From a virus, in IMG/VR virus record IMGVR_UViG_3300000116_000079, positions 1 through 35,410 of that record: a stretch of 35,410 nt of DNA; one strand, written 5' to 3'. Shown here piece by piece: positions 18,092 through 25,989 of this stretch. The notes below the pieces were generated by a model. It made no database searches, was not told where the DNA came from, and saw nothing but the letters and a program-made list of their open reading frames with translations. The position numbers and the translations under genes are program-made. Numbering within the stretch: the first letter of the stretch is position 1; every line of letters begins with the position of its first letter.

Positions 18092-18261
18092 TCTAACCAC
18101 CCCTTAATATCATCCGATGAGGGAATAGTAGGGTATATGTCCGTGGGCCATAAATGAGCAAGGACTCGGTATTCTCCTGTACCCGACATCAAGACAATAG
18201 GACTAACCTCCATTGTCGCCCAATTAAAGTTAGGGTATCTTTCAATTAGTATAGATAGCAT
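18088..18261 (-). CDS. Small protein following the fibre gene, unknown function
   Basis: 57 residues starting MLSILIERYPNFNWATMEVS, with a C-terminal part rich in Pro, Trp and Asp (LAHLWPTDIYPTIPSSDD). It starts 2 nt after the fibre gene stop and ends in an ATGA overlap with the next gene. Genes directly downstream of fibres are often fibre assembly chaperones or adhesin modifiers, so this is a candidate. Nothing in the sequence proves it. Confidence 0.55.
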   Translation of the reverse strand: MLSILIERYPNFNWATMEVSPIVLMSGTGEYRVLAHLWPTDIYPTIPSSDDIKGWLE

Positions 18262-18263
18262 TA

Positions 18264-20552
18264 TTAAACCTTCCTTATATCAAGATAAGTCCTTGTTTCG
18301 CCGGTAGTGATGGGTGGTGTTGGCGCAATTAAACCACCCACTTGATAAGTCATACCACCACAAAATACGCTAAAATACACAGTGTCCCCTACGCCCAAAT
18401 AAACGGTTGTCACGGCAGTATTAGTGTATCGGTCAACGGTGGAGGTTCGGTTTCGTAATGAAAGCAAGTCACCCGTAAGTGATGAGGTAGAGGATATTGT
18501 TATACGGTAATCGGGATTTGAGCCGCTTATTCCCGCTAAAAATCCCCCAAAGGTAAATTGATAAAGTCCAGCCTCTTGAATTATAATGTGGTCACTGCTA
18601 ATTGGGTCAGTAATCCAAGCGGTAGGGGTAGTGTAGGTTTCAACAAAAACTGCTCCTGTTGCCCCAAATGTTAGTTGAGTCGTTGTTCCAGCAGAAATGG
18701 CTACGGGGGAGCCTATGGAGTCTTGAAGAACATACTTTTGGTATTGGGTTGCAGTCTGTATTGGAATATCAACCCAAGAGAGGGTATTAGCCCCGTCAGT
18801 TTGAAGGATTTGGCCTGCCGCACCGTCAGCGTTAGGGGTGCTTCCATTAGACCCTATGGGGAAGGTTAGTACCTCCCTCATAGCACCCCAACCCGCATCC
18901 TCTCCGCTACGAAAATACAATGGCTCGGTGTCTTTGTTGCCTTGGGCTGTCCCCTCACTTGTTGCTGAGGTCATTAACTGCGCAACACGGTATGAATCAC
19001 TCCACCCTTTGAAAGTCATGACACTTGCCCAATATGCGCTCGGCAACAATGAACTGTATTGGTCGGTGAAGTCAAACGACACTTGTTTGTTTCCCCAATC
19101 GTCGGGGGTCAATGCGCCATCATCCCTTGAGTCTCGGATTCTTAGTTTATTTACGCCACCATTACGACCAACAAGAACCCCACCACCACGAATCCACTCA
19201 GCGACCTCGGTAAAAGTAATTTTGCGGTTTGTGCCGTTAGCCCCGTCGTCCAACAAAAGCAAATCAGCATCAGCAATTTGTGTGTTAGCGGTCAAGGCTG
19301 AAATGTCAAGTCCTAATGTACCTGCGCCTGTAATTGTTCCACCCGTAATTGGAGCAGTAGTAGCAACGCTTGTGACTGTACCGCTACCACCACCTCCACC
19401 ACCGACTTCGCTTGAACCATGATACAGTTTGTCACTATCTCCACTGTTAAGCCAAAGGGTGTTTGCGGCTACACCACCCGGATTTGAACCAACGGGATTT
19501 AATTCAAGCCCTGTTGGGTCAATAAGACCATCAACATCTAATTTTCCGGTAATATGAAAATTACCATTTACTTTAGGCATTGGGCCGGGTGCATGGCGTG
19601 GACTTCGGTAAATACCTTGAGATATTTGGCTAAACGACCATGTTCCTCTAATCTTAGGAGTTTGTATGCTTCGTATATCTGCTCCTTGTGAAGTATCATC
19701 AACCGGCCCTTTTAGAGCGACCCCATCACCAATTTCAAACTCTTCAACAGATATAAATGTGTTATCGGCTATCAAACATTTATGTCCTGCTGTATTTGCT
19801 TTTAATACAATTTTACGATGGTATGCGGTAAAACCGGCAGGATAACCCGTAGCCCCTTCTGTGGGAATGTAAAACCCACCGCTTGTAGCGTAGTATTCAA
19901 CAGTGGCTAAACCAAAATTAAGTACTGTTGTCGTTGGTATTGTAAAGGCTTCCATTGAAAATACTTTTAGTCTATCATTATCTACCAAATCACCATCGGG
20001 AGCGAAAGTTGTTTTGTTAAAGAAAGAAGTAAAGGATGCTTTGCCGCTTGTACCTGTGGGGGCTACATAATCCGGTGCAAATTTTCCTGCGCTTAAAATT
20101 ACTGTTGGGTGCGGGCCATCATCAAATTTTGTTGATTGTGTCGCATCGCCTGTTAAATTAAATGTAAAACCTGTTGCATTTGCATTATTACCTAAAAGAA
20201 TAAACCTTTCATTGTATGATTTGTATGTACCATAAAAATTAGGGGATGACCCAATTTGAAAATCTATTCTATCTACCCCACCACCCGTAGTTAATGTTCC
20301 ATCAAGATAAAGACCTTTAATGCGTGGATAGGTATTAAATGATAGTGTTTGGGAAAAACCCGATTCAACAATAATTTCATCTACGGATAAAGCAACCCCT
20401 CCGGGAACGGGAATATCCCAAATACAATTTCCTGCGGCGGGAGTGTCAAAAAGGGCAACATCACCTGCGGCGGGTACGGCAACAGGAGGCAACCAATTAG
20501 CGGCATTGTTAGCACTTGTACTAATTCCGCCTATCCATGTAATAGTAGCCAT
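18264..20552 (-). CDS. Fibre / receptor-binding protein with C1q-like head
   Basis: 762 residues of modular beta-rich sequence. The N-terminus (WIGGISTSANNAANWLP, VPAAGDVALFD) resembles a beta-helix-type entry seen in surface and fibre proteins. Residues about 385-470 contain a poly-Gly linker (VGGGGGGSG), then TVTSVATTAPITGGTITGAG and a DADLLLLDDGANGTNRKITF module typical of phage fibres. The C-terminal ~160 residues look like a C1q/TNF-type jelly roll (DHIIIQEAGLYQFTFGGFL, TVYLGVGDTVYFSVFCGG). This should form a trimeric head that binds the host surface. It sits among head/connector genes rather than after the hub, so it may be a head or neck fibre. GAGGTTG lies upstream of the ATG. Confidence 0.72.
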   Translation of the reverse strand: MATITWIGGISTSANNAANWLPPVAVPAAGDVALFDTPAAGNCIWDIPVPGGVALSVDEIIVESGFSQTLSFNTYPRIKGLYLDGTLTTGGGVDRIDFQIGSSPNFYGTYKSYNERFILLGNNANATGFTFNLTGDATQSTKFDDGPHPTVILSAGKFAPDYVAPTGTSGKASFTSFFNKTTFAPDGDLVDNDRLKVFSMEAFTIPTTTVLNFGLATVEYYATSGGFYIPTEGATGYPAGFTAYHRKIVLKANTAGHKCLIADNTFISVEEFEIGDGVALKGPVDDTSQGADIRSIQTPKIRGTWSFSQISQGIYRSPRHAPGPMPKVNGNFHITGKLDVDGLIDPTGLELNPVGSNPGGVAANTLWLNSGDSDKLYHGSSEVGGGGGGSGTVTSVATTAPITGGTITGAGTLGLDISALTANTQIADADLLLLDDGANGTNRKITFTEVAEWIRGGGVLVGRNGGVNKLRIRDSRDDGALTPDDWGNKQVSFDFTDQYSSLLPSAYWASVMTFKGWSDSYRVAQLMTSATSEGTAQGNKDTEPLYFRSGEDAGWGAMREVLTFPIGSNGSTPNADGAAGQILQTDGANTLSWVDIPIQTATQYQKYVLQDSIGSPVAISAGTTTQLTFGATGAVFVETYTTPTAWITDPISSDHIIIQEAGLYQFTFGGFLAGISGSNPDYRITISSTSSLTGDLLSLRNRTSTVDRYTNTAVTTVYLGVGDTVYFSVFCGGMTYQVGGLIAPTPPITTGETRTYLDIRKV

Positions 20553-20555
20553 TAC

Positions 20556-20942
20556 TCACAACCTCGTTTTGGTTTGACTGAACTTTACTGCCGTTCCGCC
20601 AACCTCCGAGATAAGTGCTAACATTTCTTCACCACGCTTGTTAAACCCACGCAATTGTGCGGTTAAGCGTATGTCTTGCTCTTTCTTCTCGTTCTCATTG
20701 ACATAGGATGGAAGGGTATCAATCATAACTTGAAGACAGTCAGCACATACAAGAGCCTTAATAGCACTTTCTTTTTGTGCGGCTGTCACAACATTTACTG
20801 AATCGGTAGCAAGAAACGCTGTGTTTCGTGCTGATTTATTTACTTGTTCGGTACGAATACTAATGTATTCTGTAATAGTAGCGTCATTTAGACCACGAGG
20901 GCGATTTAACAAATCACGAATATTGTCGTTTGTAATCGCCAT
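20556..20942 (-). CDS. Small helical head-tail adaptor-like protein
   Basis: 128 residues, almost entirely helical (NIRDLLNRPRGLNDATITEY, ISIRTEQVNKSARNTAFLA, QKESAIKALVCADCLQVMID). The pattern of an N-terminal LLNRP..L.d..I.eyI.ir followed by helices is like connector/adaptor proteins that line up grid position and capsid exit. It overlaps the preceding gene by 1 nt (TAATG) and has AGGTGA upstream. Both this and the 178-residue protein at 16918 could be gp6-type adaptors; which one contacts the portal is not decidable here. Confidence 0.5.
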   Translation of the reverse strand: MAITNDNIRDLLNRPRGLNDATITEYISIRTEQVNKSARNTAFLATDSVNVVTAAQKESAIKALVCADCLQVMIDTLPSYVNENEKKEQDIRLTAQLRGFNKRGEEMLALISEVGGTAVKFSQTKTRL

Positions 20943-21292
20943 TACTCTTCACCTAATCCCGATACAGGCCATTTGTCGTTATAATCTTTCGGGACTTCTA
21001 TAACTTCTGTACCTTTTGGGACTTGTGGTGTACGACCAAGAACAAATACTAATTGTGTTTCTATTATATCATGAGCCATACGGCTATCGGGCAACCAATA
21101 GGTGTTTGTGTCGGGAAGAAGGGTAAGTGGGCTGTTAGGTTTGCGTGATGCAGGTTTAGCCAAACGAACAAGCCATCCTTTAGAGGATAACCAATATTCA
21201 GCACGATGGCGAAGGTCAGCGAGTTTCGCTCCTTCGGGGATTTCAATACCTTTTTTGTTTAATTGCTTGACTAATTTTGCCTTCTCGCTCAT
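20942..21292 (-). CDS. Small head-region protein with SAP/HeH-like N-terminus
   Basis: 116 residues. The N-terminal 35 residues (KAKLVKQLNKKGIEIPEG, then KLADLRHRAEYWL) form a helix-extended loop-helix pattern like SAP/HeH DNA-binding motifs. The rest is a small beta-rich part with LPDTNTYWLPDSRMAHD and many prolines. The ATG has AGAAGGA upstream. Position between capsid genes and the adaptor suggests a minor head protein that could touch packaged DNA. Function is inferred only from the motif. Confidence 0.5.
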   Translation of the reverse strand: MSEKAKLVKQLNKKGIEIPEGAKLADLRHRAEYWLSSKGWLVRLAKPASRKPNSPLTLLPDTNTYWLPDSRMAHDIIETQLVFVLGRTPQVPKGTEVIEVPKDYNDKWPVSGLGEE

Positions 21293-21294
21293 CT

Positions 21295-21453
21295 TTATTC
21301 CTTCTTCTTACTCTTACTCTTACTTTTCTTTGCGGGGGCTTTAGCCTTAGCAGGTGCTTTTACCTTCTTTACAAGAAGATAACGAACAACACCTTCGGGT
21401 GCATCTGCATCCAAACGGTAAACATCACCGTTTTTGTCAGTCCACTCATCCAT
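21295..21453 (-). CDS. Small Lys/Ala/Pro-tailed basic protein
   Basis: 52 residues. The N-terminal part is acidic (MDEWTDKNGDVYRLDADAP) and ends in VVRYLLVKKV. The last ~22 residues are a histone H1-like tail of Lys, Ala, Pro and Ser (KAPAKAKAPAKKSKSKSKKK). A clear GAGGTGA ribosome site precedes ATG 21453, and the stop is 2 nt from the next gene. Such a tail suggests DNA binding, perhaps as a minor virion protein, but that is inference. Confidence 0.6.
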   Translation of the reverse strand: MDEWTDKNGDVYRLDADAPEGVVRYLLVKKVKAPAKAKAPAKKSKSKSKKKE

Positions 21454-21463
21454 TTAATTCACC

Positions 21464-21907
21464 TCAAACGGCGGAGGATTCAGTGTACTCAACAATGATT
21501 CGGAATTTACCAGCGATAAGTGCGGCGGTAGCAATTGTACCAAGTACGCTTACTGCGGCGAGTCCGACCTTAAGTGGAACCTCGTTGTGCATATGGGTAG
21601 CCTCTGCTGTATATGCGGCGTTGTCAAAAGCAGTAGCGGCCTTGAATGCGTCAGTGTTTCCTGTAACACCTAAAGCGATAGTAGCGGAACCAACGGAAGC
21701 AGGTGCGCCTTGATTATCATAAGTCACTTTTGTAATGACTGCTGATGCAGGAAGGGTGGCGGCATTACCATAGATGTCTGTTAGTGTGACTGCCCCTATG
21801 TCCCCACCTTGAACGGTAAAGTCGTAGAGGAATACAGCGTGTTTCTGCATTGTTGCATCGGTTCTGTCGTTTCCGACAAAATCTTGGAATTTGCGGTTTT
21901 GAGCCAA
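21464..21907 (-). CDS. Beta-rich head decoration-type protein
   Basis: 147 residues, Ala/Thr/Val-rich, directly downstream of the major capsid gene. Strands VFLYDFTVQGGDIGAVTL, ATIALGVTGNTDAF and GKFRIIVEYTESS give a single beta-sandwich, similar to capsid decoration or stabilising proteins made in high copy. The start codon is TTG at 21907 with a strong GAGGTGAG about 6 nt upstream; no in-frame ATG is better placed. Could also be a minor tail protein; the location makes a head role more likely. Confidence 0.55.
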   Translation of the reverse strand: MAQNRKFQDFVGNDRTDATMQKHAVFLYDFTVQGGDIGAVTLTDIYGNAATLPASAVITKVTYDNQGAPASVGSATIALGVTGNTDAFKAATAFDNAAYTAEATHMHNEVPLKVGLAAVSVLGTIATAALIAGKFRIIVEYTESSAV

Positions 21908-21917
21908 TTAACTCACC

Positions 21918-22847
21918 TCAAATAACGCCTGTAATCTTAGCAATTCTGTTTGACTTACCGGAAGCCGCACCGTCTTGGTGTTGGTGAACAACACTTCCCA
22001 TGTAGCCGGTCAAGAGCCAATCAAAGCCAACACCGGGTAGGCGAGTCAATTCAGTTTCTTGGTAGCCAGCACCATTGTAGGTGAAGAACTCAGCAGTTTC
22101 GGAGCCGGGTATAAGCAAAAGAGCATCGGAGCCGATAGCGGCGGAGGAAGCACCATCAAGAAGTTTACCGCCTGTGTAGTCACGGGTGTAGTAAACGCTC
22201 ATTGAGGCGATTCGGCGCATGTGGTCTTGAAGGGACTCCACGACATTTCCGTATAGTTGGGTGTTGAGAAGCGCACTTCGGCTTGAAGCAGGAAGGACAA
22301 GAGCCATTGGTTCGTCACCGGAAACTCGGCCTTCTGCGAAAACCTTGTCCATAGTAGCCAAAAGGTCAGCCTCTTCGTCTGCACCTGCACTACCAAAGGT
22401 AGCGGTTGCGGCTTGAGTCTGTCCTGCTCCACCGTGAAGGGTGGATAGAATGTTGTTGTCTATAACATCAGCACGACCTCGCACGATTGCGAGTTGTTGT
22501 CGGTCAATGTTCTCAAAGGATTCACCACGAAGGCGAACAGTGTCAAGGAAGACACATCGGCCTTGTCCCTTGTTGAGTTGAACGGTGTAGTTGGCCGTAC
22601 CAATCTTGGTAGCGTCCACAGTTGCCGCATCATCCAATGGGTATGAGAAGGTTCCTTGAACTCCTGTGTACCACTTGAACTCAAGCCACGGAACAGTACG
22701 AGTACCAACAAGTTGAGTACCGACTGCAATACGAGTGGATTGAAGTTGGATAAAGTCACGGAGCGTTTGTTCAAGCACTGCGTCGCCGGTTCCAAATGGC
22801 CCTGCGGCGGCGGATGCGTTCATAATTTCATGCAAAGATTTGTTCAT
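21918..22847 (-). CDS. Major capsid protein (HK97 fold, inferred)
   Basis: 309 residues. Located just after protease-scaffold and cement genes, as in HK97-type head modules. Motifs seen: an N-terminal helical arm (EQTLRDFIQLQSTRIAVG), an E-loop-like part (VPWLEFKWYTGVQGTFSYPL), a spine helix (ENIDRQQLAIVRGRADVIDN), and an A-domain with ALVLPASSRSALL plus DALLLIPG. A C-terminal LLTGYMGSVVHQH follows. ATG 22847 has a strong GGAAGTGA 5 nt upstream. An in-frame start 15 codons earlier lacks a site and adds a poorly fitting basic leader. Fold is inferred from position and pattern. Confidence 0.8.
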   Translation of the reverse strand: MNKSLHEIMNASAAAGPFGTGDAVLEQTLRDFIQLQSTRIAVGTQLVGTRTVPWLEFKWYTGVQGTFSYPLDDAATVDATKIGTANYTVQLNKGQGRCVFLDTVRLRGESFENIDRQQLAIVRGRADVIDNNILSTLHGGAGQTQAATATFGSAGADEEADLLATMDKVFAEGRVSGDEPMALVLPASSRSALLNTQLYGNVVESLQDHMRRIASMSVYYTRDYTGGKLLDGASSAAIGSDALLLIPGSETAEFFTYNGAGYQETELTRLPGVGFDWLLTGYMGSVVHQHQDGAASGKSNRIAKITGVI

Positions 22848-22878
22848 ATTTTTCACTTCCTTTTTTATTTTTTTATCA

Positions 22879-23292
22879 TCATGCAGTTGCACATTGAGAT
22901 GTGTTTACGGGGATGAGAAGTCCGGCAGTACCGACGACTTCTCCTTCACCGACATAGACTCCTACGAGTTTGTCCGAACCTGCGGTTCCTCCGACTCGTC
23001 CTGCTCCCTTAAGGTAAACAAGTTGTCCTGTGGTGTAAGTTTCTGCGAGTGCGGCAATCATTTGTACTCCGCCCATAGGGAAGTAAGAGCAAGTTGCTCC
23101 GGTTGTTTCAAGCACTTGGTCAGCGTCACGGCTTGACTCTCCGGCTGAAACACCGAGGGGTACATCTGTTGCGGCTCCAAGTTGAACCTTGTTGTTCGTT
23201 CCGTCTTTTGCGACAAGAATACCAACACCGCTAATGGTGTTAGCATCTTTCAAAGTTGCGTTTCGTGTATCGTTTCCTGTAAATGCTACCAT
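22879..23292 (-). CDS. Capsid cement-like protein (DUF2190-type)
   Basis: 137 residues, rich in Gly, Val and Ala, between the protease-scaffold and the major capsid gene. Pattern of short strands with SGVGILVAKDGTNNKVQLG, DVPLGVSAGESSRDADQVLE and a VYLKGAGRVGGTAGSDK loop resembles the DUF2190 / small beta-barrel family of capsid-associated proteins. GGAGATGA lies about 8 nt before the ATG. Likely decorates or stabilises the head lattice. Confidence 0.65.
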   Translation of the reverse strand: MVAFTGNDTRNATLKDANTISGVGILVAKDGTNNKVQLGAATDVPLGVSAGESSRDADQVLETTGATCSYFPMGGVQMIAALAETYTTGQLVYLKGAGRVGGTAGSDKLVGVYVGEGEVVGTAGLLIPVNTSQCATA

Positions 23293-23293
23293 T

Positions 23294-23785
23294 TCAAATC
23301 ATCTCCTTCATTTGTGTAAAGTTTGGCGCACCAATGCGCTCATCTCCACGCTCGCTACCACTTAGAGTCTTGTTCCAAGCGGAGGCCCAAGCGTTCCATG
23401 CTTGTGCGTAGAGTGATTCGGGAGTTTCCACCATCTTGCCGTTAAGGTAGTTTGCGATAACCTTTTCGGACACAGGGGAAGGGGTTGGGACTTCGGAAGC
23501 GACCGCAGGTTCAGCGGGCTTCATCTCAACCACAGGTGTAGCAGGGCGGGATGATTCCCACGATGCAATAAGGGAGGTAAGGGTTTCCGAAGAAAGGTCT
23601 TCGTGACCCTTTAGACCAAGTTCTGTTGCGGATGCAACAAGTCCAAGTCGTGCTTCTTCTGTCTTTGAGGCTTCATGCGCCTTCATTTCTTCAAGTTCTG
23701 CACGAGCGAGAACCAATTCTGCTTGCAGTGCTTCCATTTCGCTTGCGGAAATGTTTTCTTCGTTGATAATTTCTTCTTCGGACAT
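23294..23785 (-). CDS. Nested in-frame scaffold protein (internal start)
   Basis: Predicted 163-residue product from Met579 of the protease gene. AAAGGAG lies 9 nt before the internal ATG at 23785, a better ribosome site than that of the full-length start. The product begins MSEEEIINEENISASEME and is a highly charged acidic coiled coil with a Pro-rich linker and a small helical C-terminus (SLYAQAWNAWASAWNKTL), the usual build of a head scaffold. Lambda (C/Nu3) shows the same protease-plus-nested-scaffold arrangement. Translation from this start is inferred. Confidence 0.6.
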   Translation of the reverse strand: MSEEEIINEENISASEMEALQAELVLARAELEEMKAHEASKTEEARLGLVASATELGLKGHEDLSSETLTSLIASWESSRPATPVVEMKPAEPAVASEVPTPSPVSEKVIANYLNGKMVETPESLYAQAWNAWASAWNKTLSGSERGDERIGAPNFTQMKEMI

Positions 23786-25519
23786 ATTCTCATACTCCTT
23801 TCGGTAATCTTTCCGAGATGCCGTTTGACTTATCAAGGTTTCTTTTGTGGAAGCAGTTCTTTTACTACGAGGATGCCCTTTGGGAAGTAAGTCATTGTCT
23901 TGCTTGTAGTTGGGGTTAGAGGGTCGGCCATTCCGTAAAAGGTAAAGGAAGGCATTAACTCTTGCGACTCCCCAACCGTTTCTTGACATATTGGGTGCGT
24001 GACTTGTGGAAAAAGCACCAGCACCACGACGAAAAACAGAAAGAAGTGCGCCCATAGAGGCTTTACTTCCTTTTCCTTTTTTATTATGTTCTTGCATTTT
24101 TGTGCTAATAGTTTTACGGGTTGCAGGTGAAACAACAATTGACTTATTGGGTTTCTTTGCTGAATCGGGTTTATTTTTCTTAGAGCCTTTTCGTCGCTCA
24201 TCGGGTTTAGCGGGAGTTTTTCTTGGGTCATTCTTTTTTGGTTTTCCATATTGAACAGCCTCAGCATTTTCTTCAAGTTTTTTAGCCGAATCAATTGTTG
24301 CTCTTTGGTAAGCGGGTTTGTGTACGATAGCCAAGTGGTCAAAAGTAAAGTCCATATCAAACACCATACCTTTTTCATTTGCAGATATAGGAATACCATA
24401 TCCACCAATACTTACTCCATAATCAGCCTTTAACCAAAGACCCGACTCTAAAGCCTCAAACAATTCGGAACGCTTTACATGAGCAACATACTTTACTTCG
24501 TAATCTTTTTCTCCGATATAATTCATACTTGCTTCTGTAACAACACCAACATTGGCTTCGTTTACTCCACCATCAGTATTTCTTTCAAAGCCGACATTTT
24601 TTGCCTTTGGGTGATTAAGTGTCAAATCCGAGCCAAACATTTGTTTAACTGCATTTTCAGCACCACGCTTTGTCAAGGCCCACTTGTTTTTGTTAAATCC
24701 TTCGTGGAATGCAACACCTTTTATTTCCATAATAGTATTACCTGTTGAGGCTTCAACGGTGGCTGAAATAGTATCAATGCTAATATCCATTGTGACATTT
24801 ACAGGCTGACAGGAACCTGCAATCATTTCTTCACCAATGGGACATTCACCGGCCATAGCCTTCTTGTCTTTGTCATCGTGGTAGGAAGCATCTTCTTTCT
24901 TAGGAATGTCTTTACCCTTATTTTTACTCATGTACTCTTCATGATTTTTTCCGGGCATGAATACTTTTTGTCCGTCTTCGTCATGGGAATGAATACCATC
25001 TAAGCCCATTTCTTTTGCTCGGCCCATAGCCTCTGCGGGATTATCATAAACATCTTTGCGAATCATTTTGGCTTCAACGGCTTCGGTGCAACCGCAACCA
25101 CAGTCTTCTTCTGCTTGACCACAACCTTCTTCGGCTTCAATAATTTGTGGTTCAGTTTCCGACCAAATATCAAACCATAGAGGATAGTCTTTGTTATCAT
25201 CTTCGTCGGTTTCGCTTGCTTCAACACGATTACTGCTACGCCACTGTCGGCATGACCAATAGCCGGGTGTAGTGCGGTCTTTCTTGTTGGCGCAATCGTG
25301 ACGGTCACGGAACGCCTTTCGTCGCTTAGGGTCGTCACGCTTAATTTCCATGTTAGGGTCGCCAAAGCGTACAATAACGACTGTACCACTTGAGTTTTGC
25401 ACATAAACTGCAAATTTCTTTTTGCCGCCTTGTGTACGGAATGGTTTGTTAAGTGTTACCTTTTTGCCTTGATATTCGGCGGCTTCAATTAACAATTCAC
25501 CTTCGCCAACATCGGACAT
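23294..25519 (-). CDS. Prohead protease-scaffold polyprotein
   Basis: 741 residues combining at least four parts. (a) About 40-95: a virion-associated motif RFGDPNMEIKRDDPKRRKAFRDRH followed by cysteines (C76, C90). (b) About 250-415: a prohead protease-like domain with LTLNHPK (H303, candidate catalytic) and DYGVSIGGYG (S370, candidate nucleophile). (c) About 440-555: a basic module with STSHAPNMSRNGWGVARV and LPKGHPRSK, which recurs in head proteins of other viruses. (d) About 579-741: acidic coiled coil, scaffold-like (SEMEALQAELVLARAELEEM). It precedes cement and capsid genes. Cysteine-rich GCGQAEEDCGCGC at 132-144 is unusual. There is no ribosome site at ATG 25519. Part (d) also starts from an internal ATG with its own ribosome site. 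Confidence 0.72.
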   Translation of the reverse strand: MSDVGEGELLIEAAEYQGKKVTLNKPFRTQGGKKKFAVYVQNSSGTVVIVRFGDPNMEIKRDDPKRRKAFRDRHDCANKKDRTTPGYWSCRQWRSSNRVEASETDEDDNKDYPLWFDIWSETEPQIIEAEEGCGQAEEDCGCGCTEAVEAKMIRKDVYDNPAEAMGRAKEMGLDGIHSHDEDGQKVFMPGKNHEEYMSKNKGKDIPKKEDASYHDDKDKKAMAGECPIGEEMIAGSCQPVNVTMDISIDTISATVEASTGNTIMEIKGVAFHEGFNKNKWALTKRGAENAVKQMFGSDLTLNHPKAKNVGFERNTDGGVNEANVGVVTEASMNYIGEKDYEVKYVAHVKRSELFEALESGLWLKADYGVSIGGYGIPISANEKGMVFDMDFTFDHLAIVHKPAYQRATIDSAKKLEENAEAVQYGKPKKNDPRKTPAKPDERRKGSKKNKPDSAKKPNKSIVVSPATRKTISTKMQEHNKKGKGSKASMGALLSVFRRGAGAFSTSHAPNMSRNGWGVARVNAFLYLLRNGRPSNPNYKQDNDLLPKGHPRSKRTASTKETLISQTASRKDYRKEYENMSEEEIINEENISASEMEALQAELVLARAELEEMKAHEASKTEEARLGLVASATELGLKGHEDLSSETLTSLIASWESSRPATPVVEMKPAEPAVASEVPTPSPVSEKVIANYLNGKMVETPESLYAQAWNAWASAWNKTLSGSERGDERIGAPNFTQMKEMI
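23795..23801 (-). promoter_or_regulatory. Internal ribosome binding site for the nested scaffold
   Basis: AAAGGAG on the minus strand, 9 nt upstream of the in-frame internal ATG at 23785. It lies exactly at the junction between the basic module and the coiled-coil scaffold part of the polyprotein, which makes a chance match less likely. Confidence 0.6.
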
Positions 25520-25544
25520 AGGCTAAGGACATATAGACTGTCTT

Positions 25545-25985
25545 TTAATTCATTCGCCATATTTGTTGTTTATGGTTAAGAATTTCAAGATATAATTTTT
25601 CACTCATAATATCTTTAACATTATCATAAGAATATACCGGAGAATAACCAAGATTACTTACAACCTTAGCAAGATGGTGCATTTGTGAATCTTCTATTGG
25701 GTTAAGAATAGTTATTTTTGGTTTAAGAGAAAGGTGTTTGTTTCTTTCGGACAACAAAAAAGAATGACAGCCATTTTTTCTATACTGTGGTAATATGTAT
25801 GTATTGCCTACAAAATAAAATAACCCCATGTTTAAGGAGCCGGTATAACCAATTCTTTTATTGTCGTTGTAAAGAACCCAATAATTCATTAACTCAAATA
25901 TTTCGGGATAACCTTTTTCTGTTGAAGTTTCAAAGGGATAAGGCCATATTTGGCTTAATAGTCCGTGTTTCTCAACGCGCATCAT
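25545..25985 (-). CDS. GNAT-like acetyltransferase
   Basis: 146 residues with the layout of GNAT acetyltransferases: an N-terminal helix (PEIFELMNYWVLYND), a beta pair (KRIGYTGSLNMGLFYFVGNTYILPQYR), and a phosphate-binding loop region (QYRKNGCHSFLLSERNKHL). A strand then follows (KITILNPIEDSQMHHLAKVVSNLGYSPVY). The loop RKNGCH fits R/Q-x-x-G-x but with a Cys/His ending. It lies between the membrane protein and the polyprotein inside the head module, an uncommon place. The substrate might be a virion or host protein. The fold is reasonably supported; activity is not. Confidence 0.58.
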   Translation of the reverse strand: MMRVEKHGLLSQIWPYPFETSTEKGYPEIFELMNYWVLYNDNKRIGYTGSLNMGLFYFVGNTYILPQYRKNGCHSFLLSERNKHLSLKPKITILNPIEDSQMHHLAKVVSNLGYSPVYSYDNVKDIMSEKLYLEILNHKQQIWRMN

Positions 25986-25989
25986 TTAC

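Noticed and set aside
19477-19500. tRNA T-arm-like string on the minus strand in the fibre gene
   Set aside because: It encodes NPVGSNPGG in the fibre frame and no acceptor or anticodon stem is found around it.
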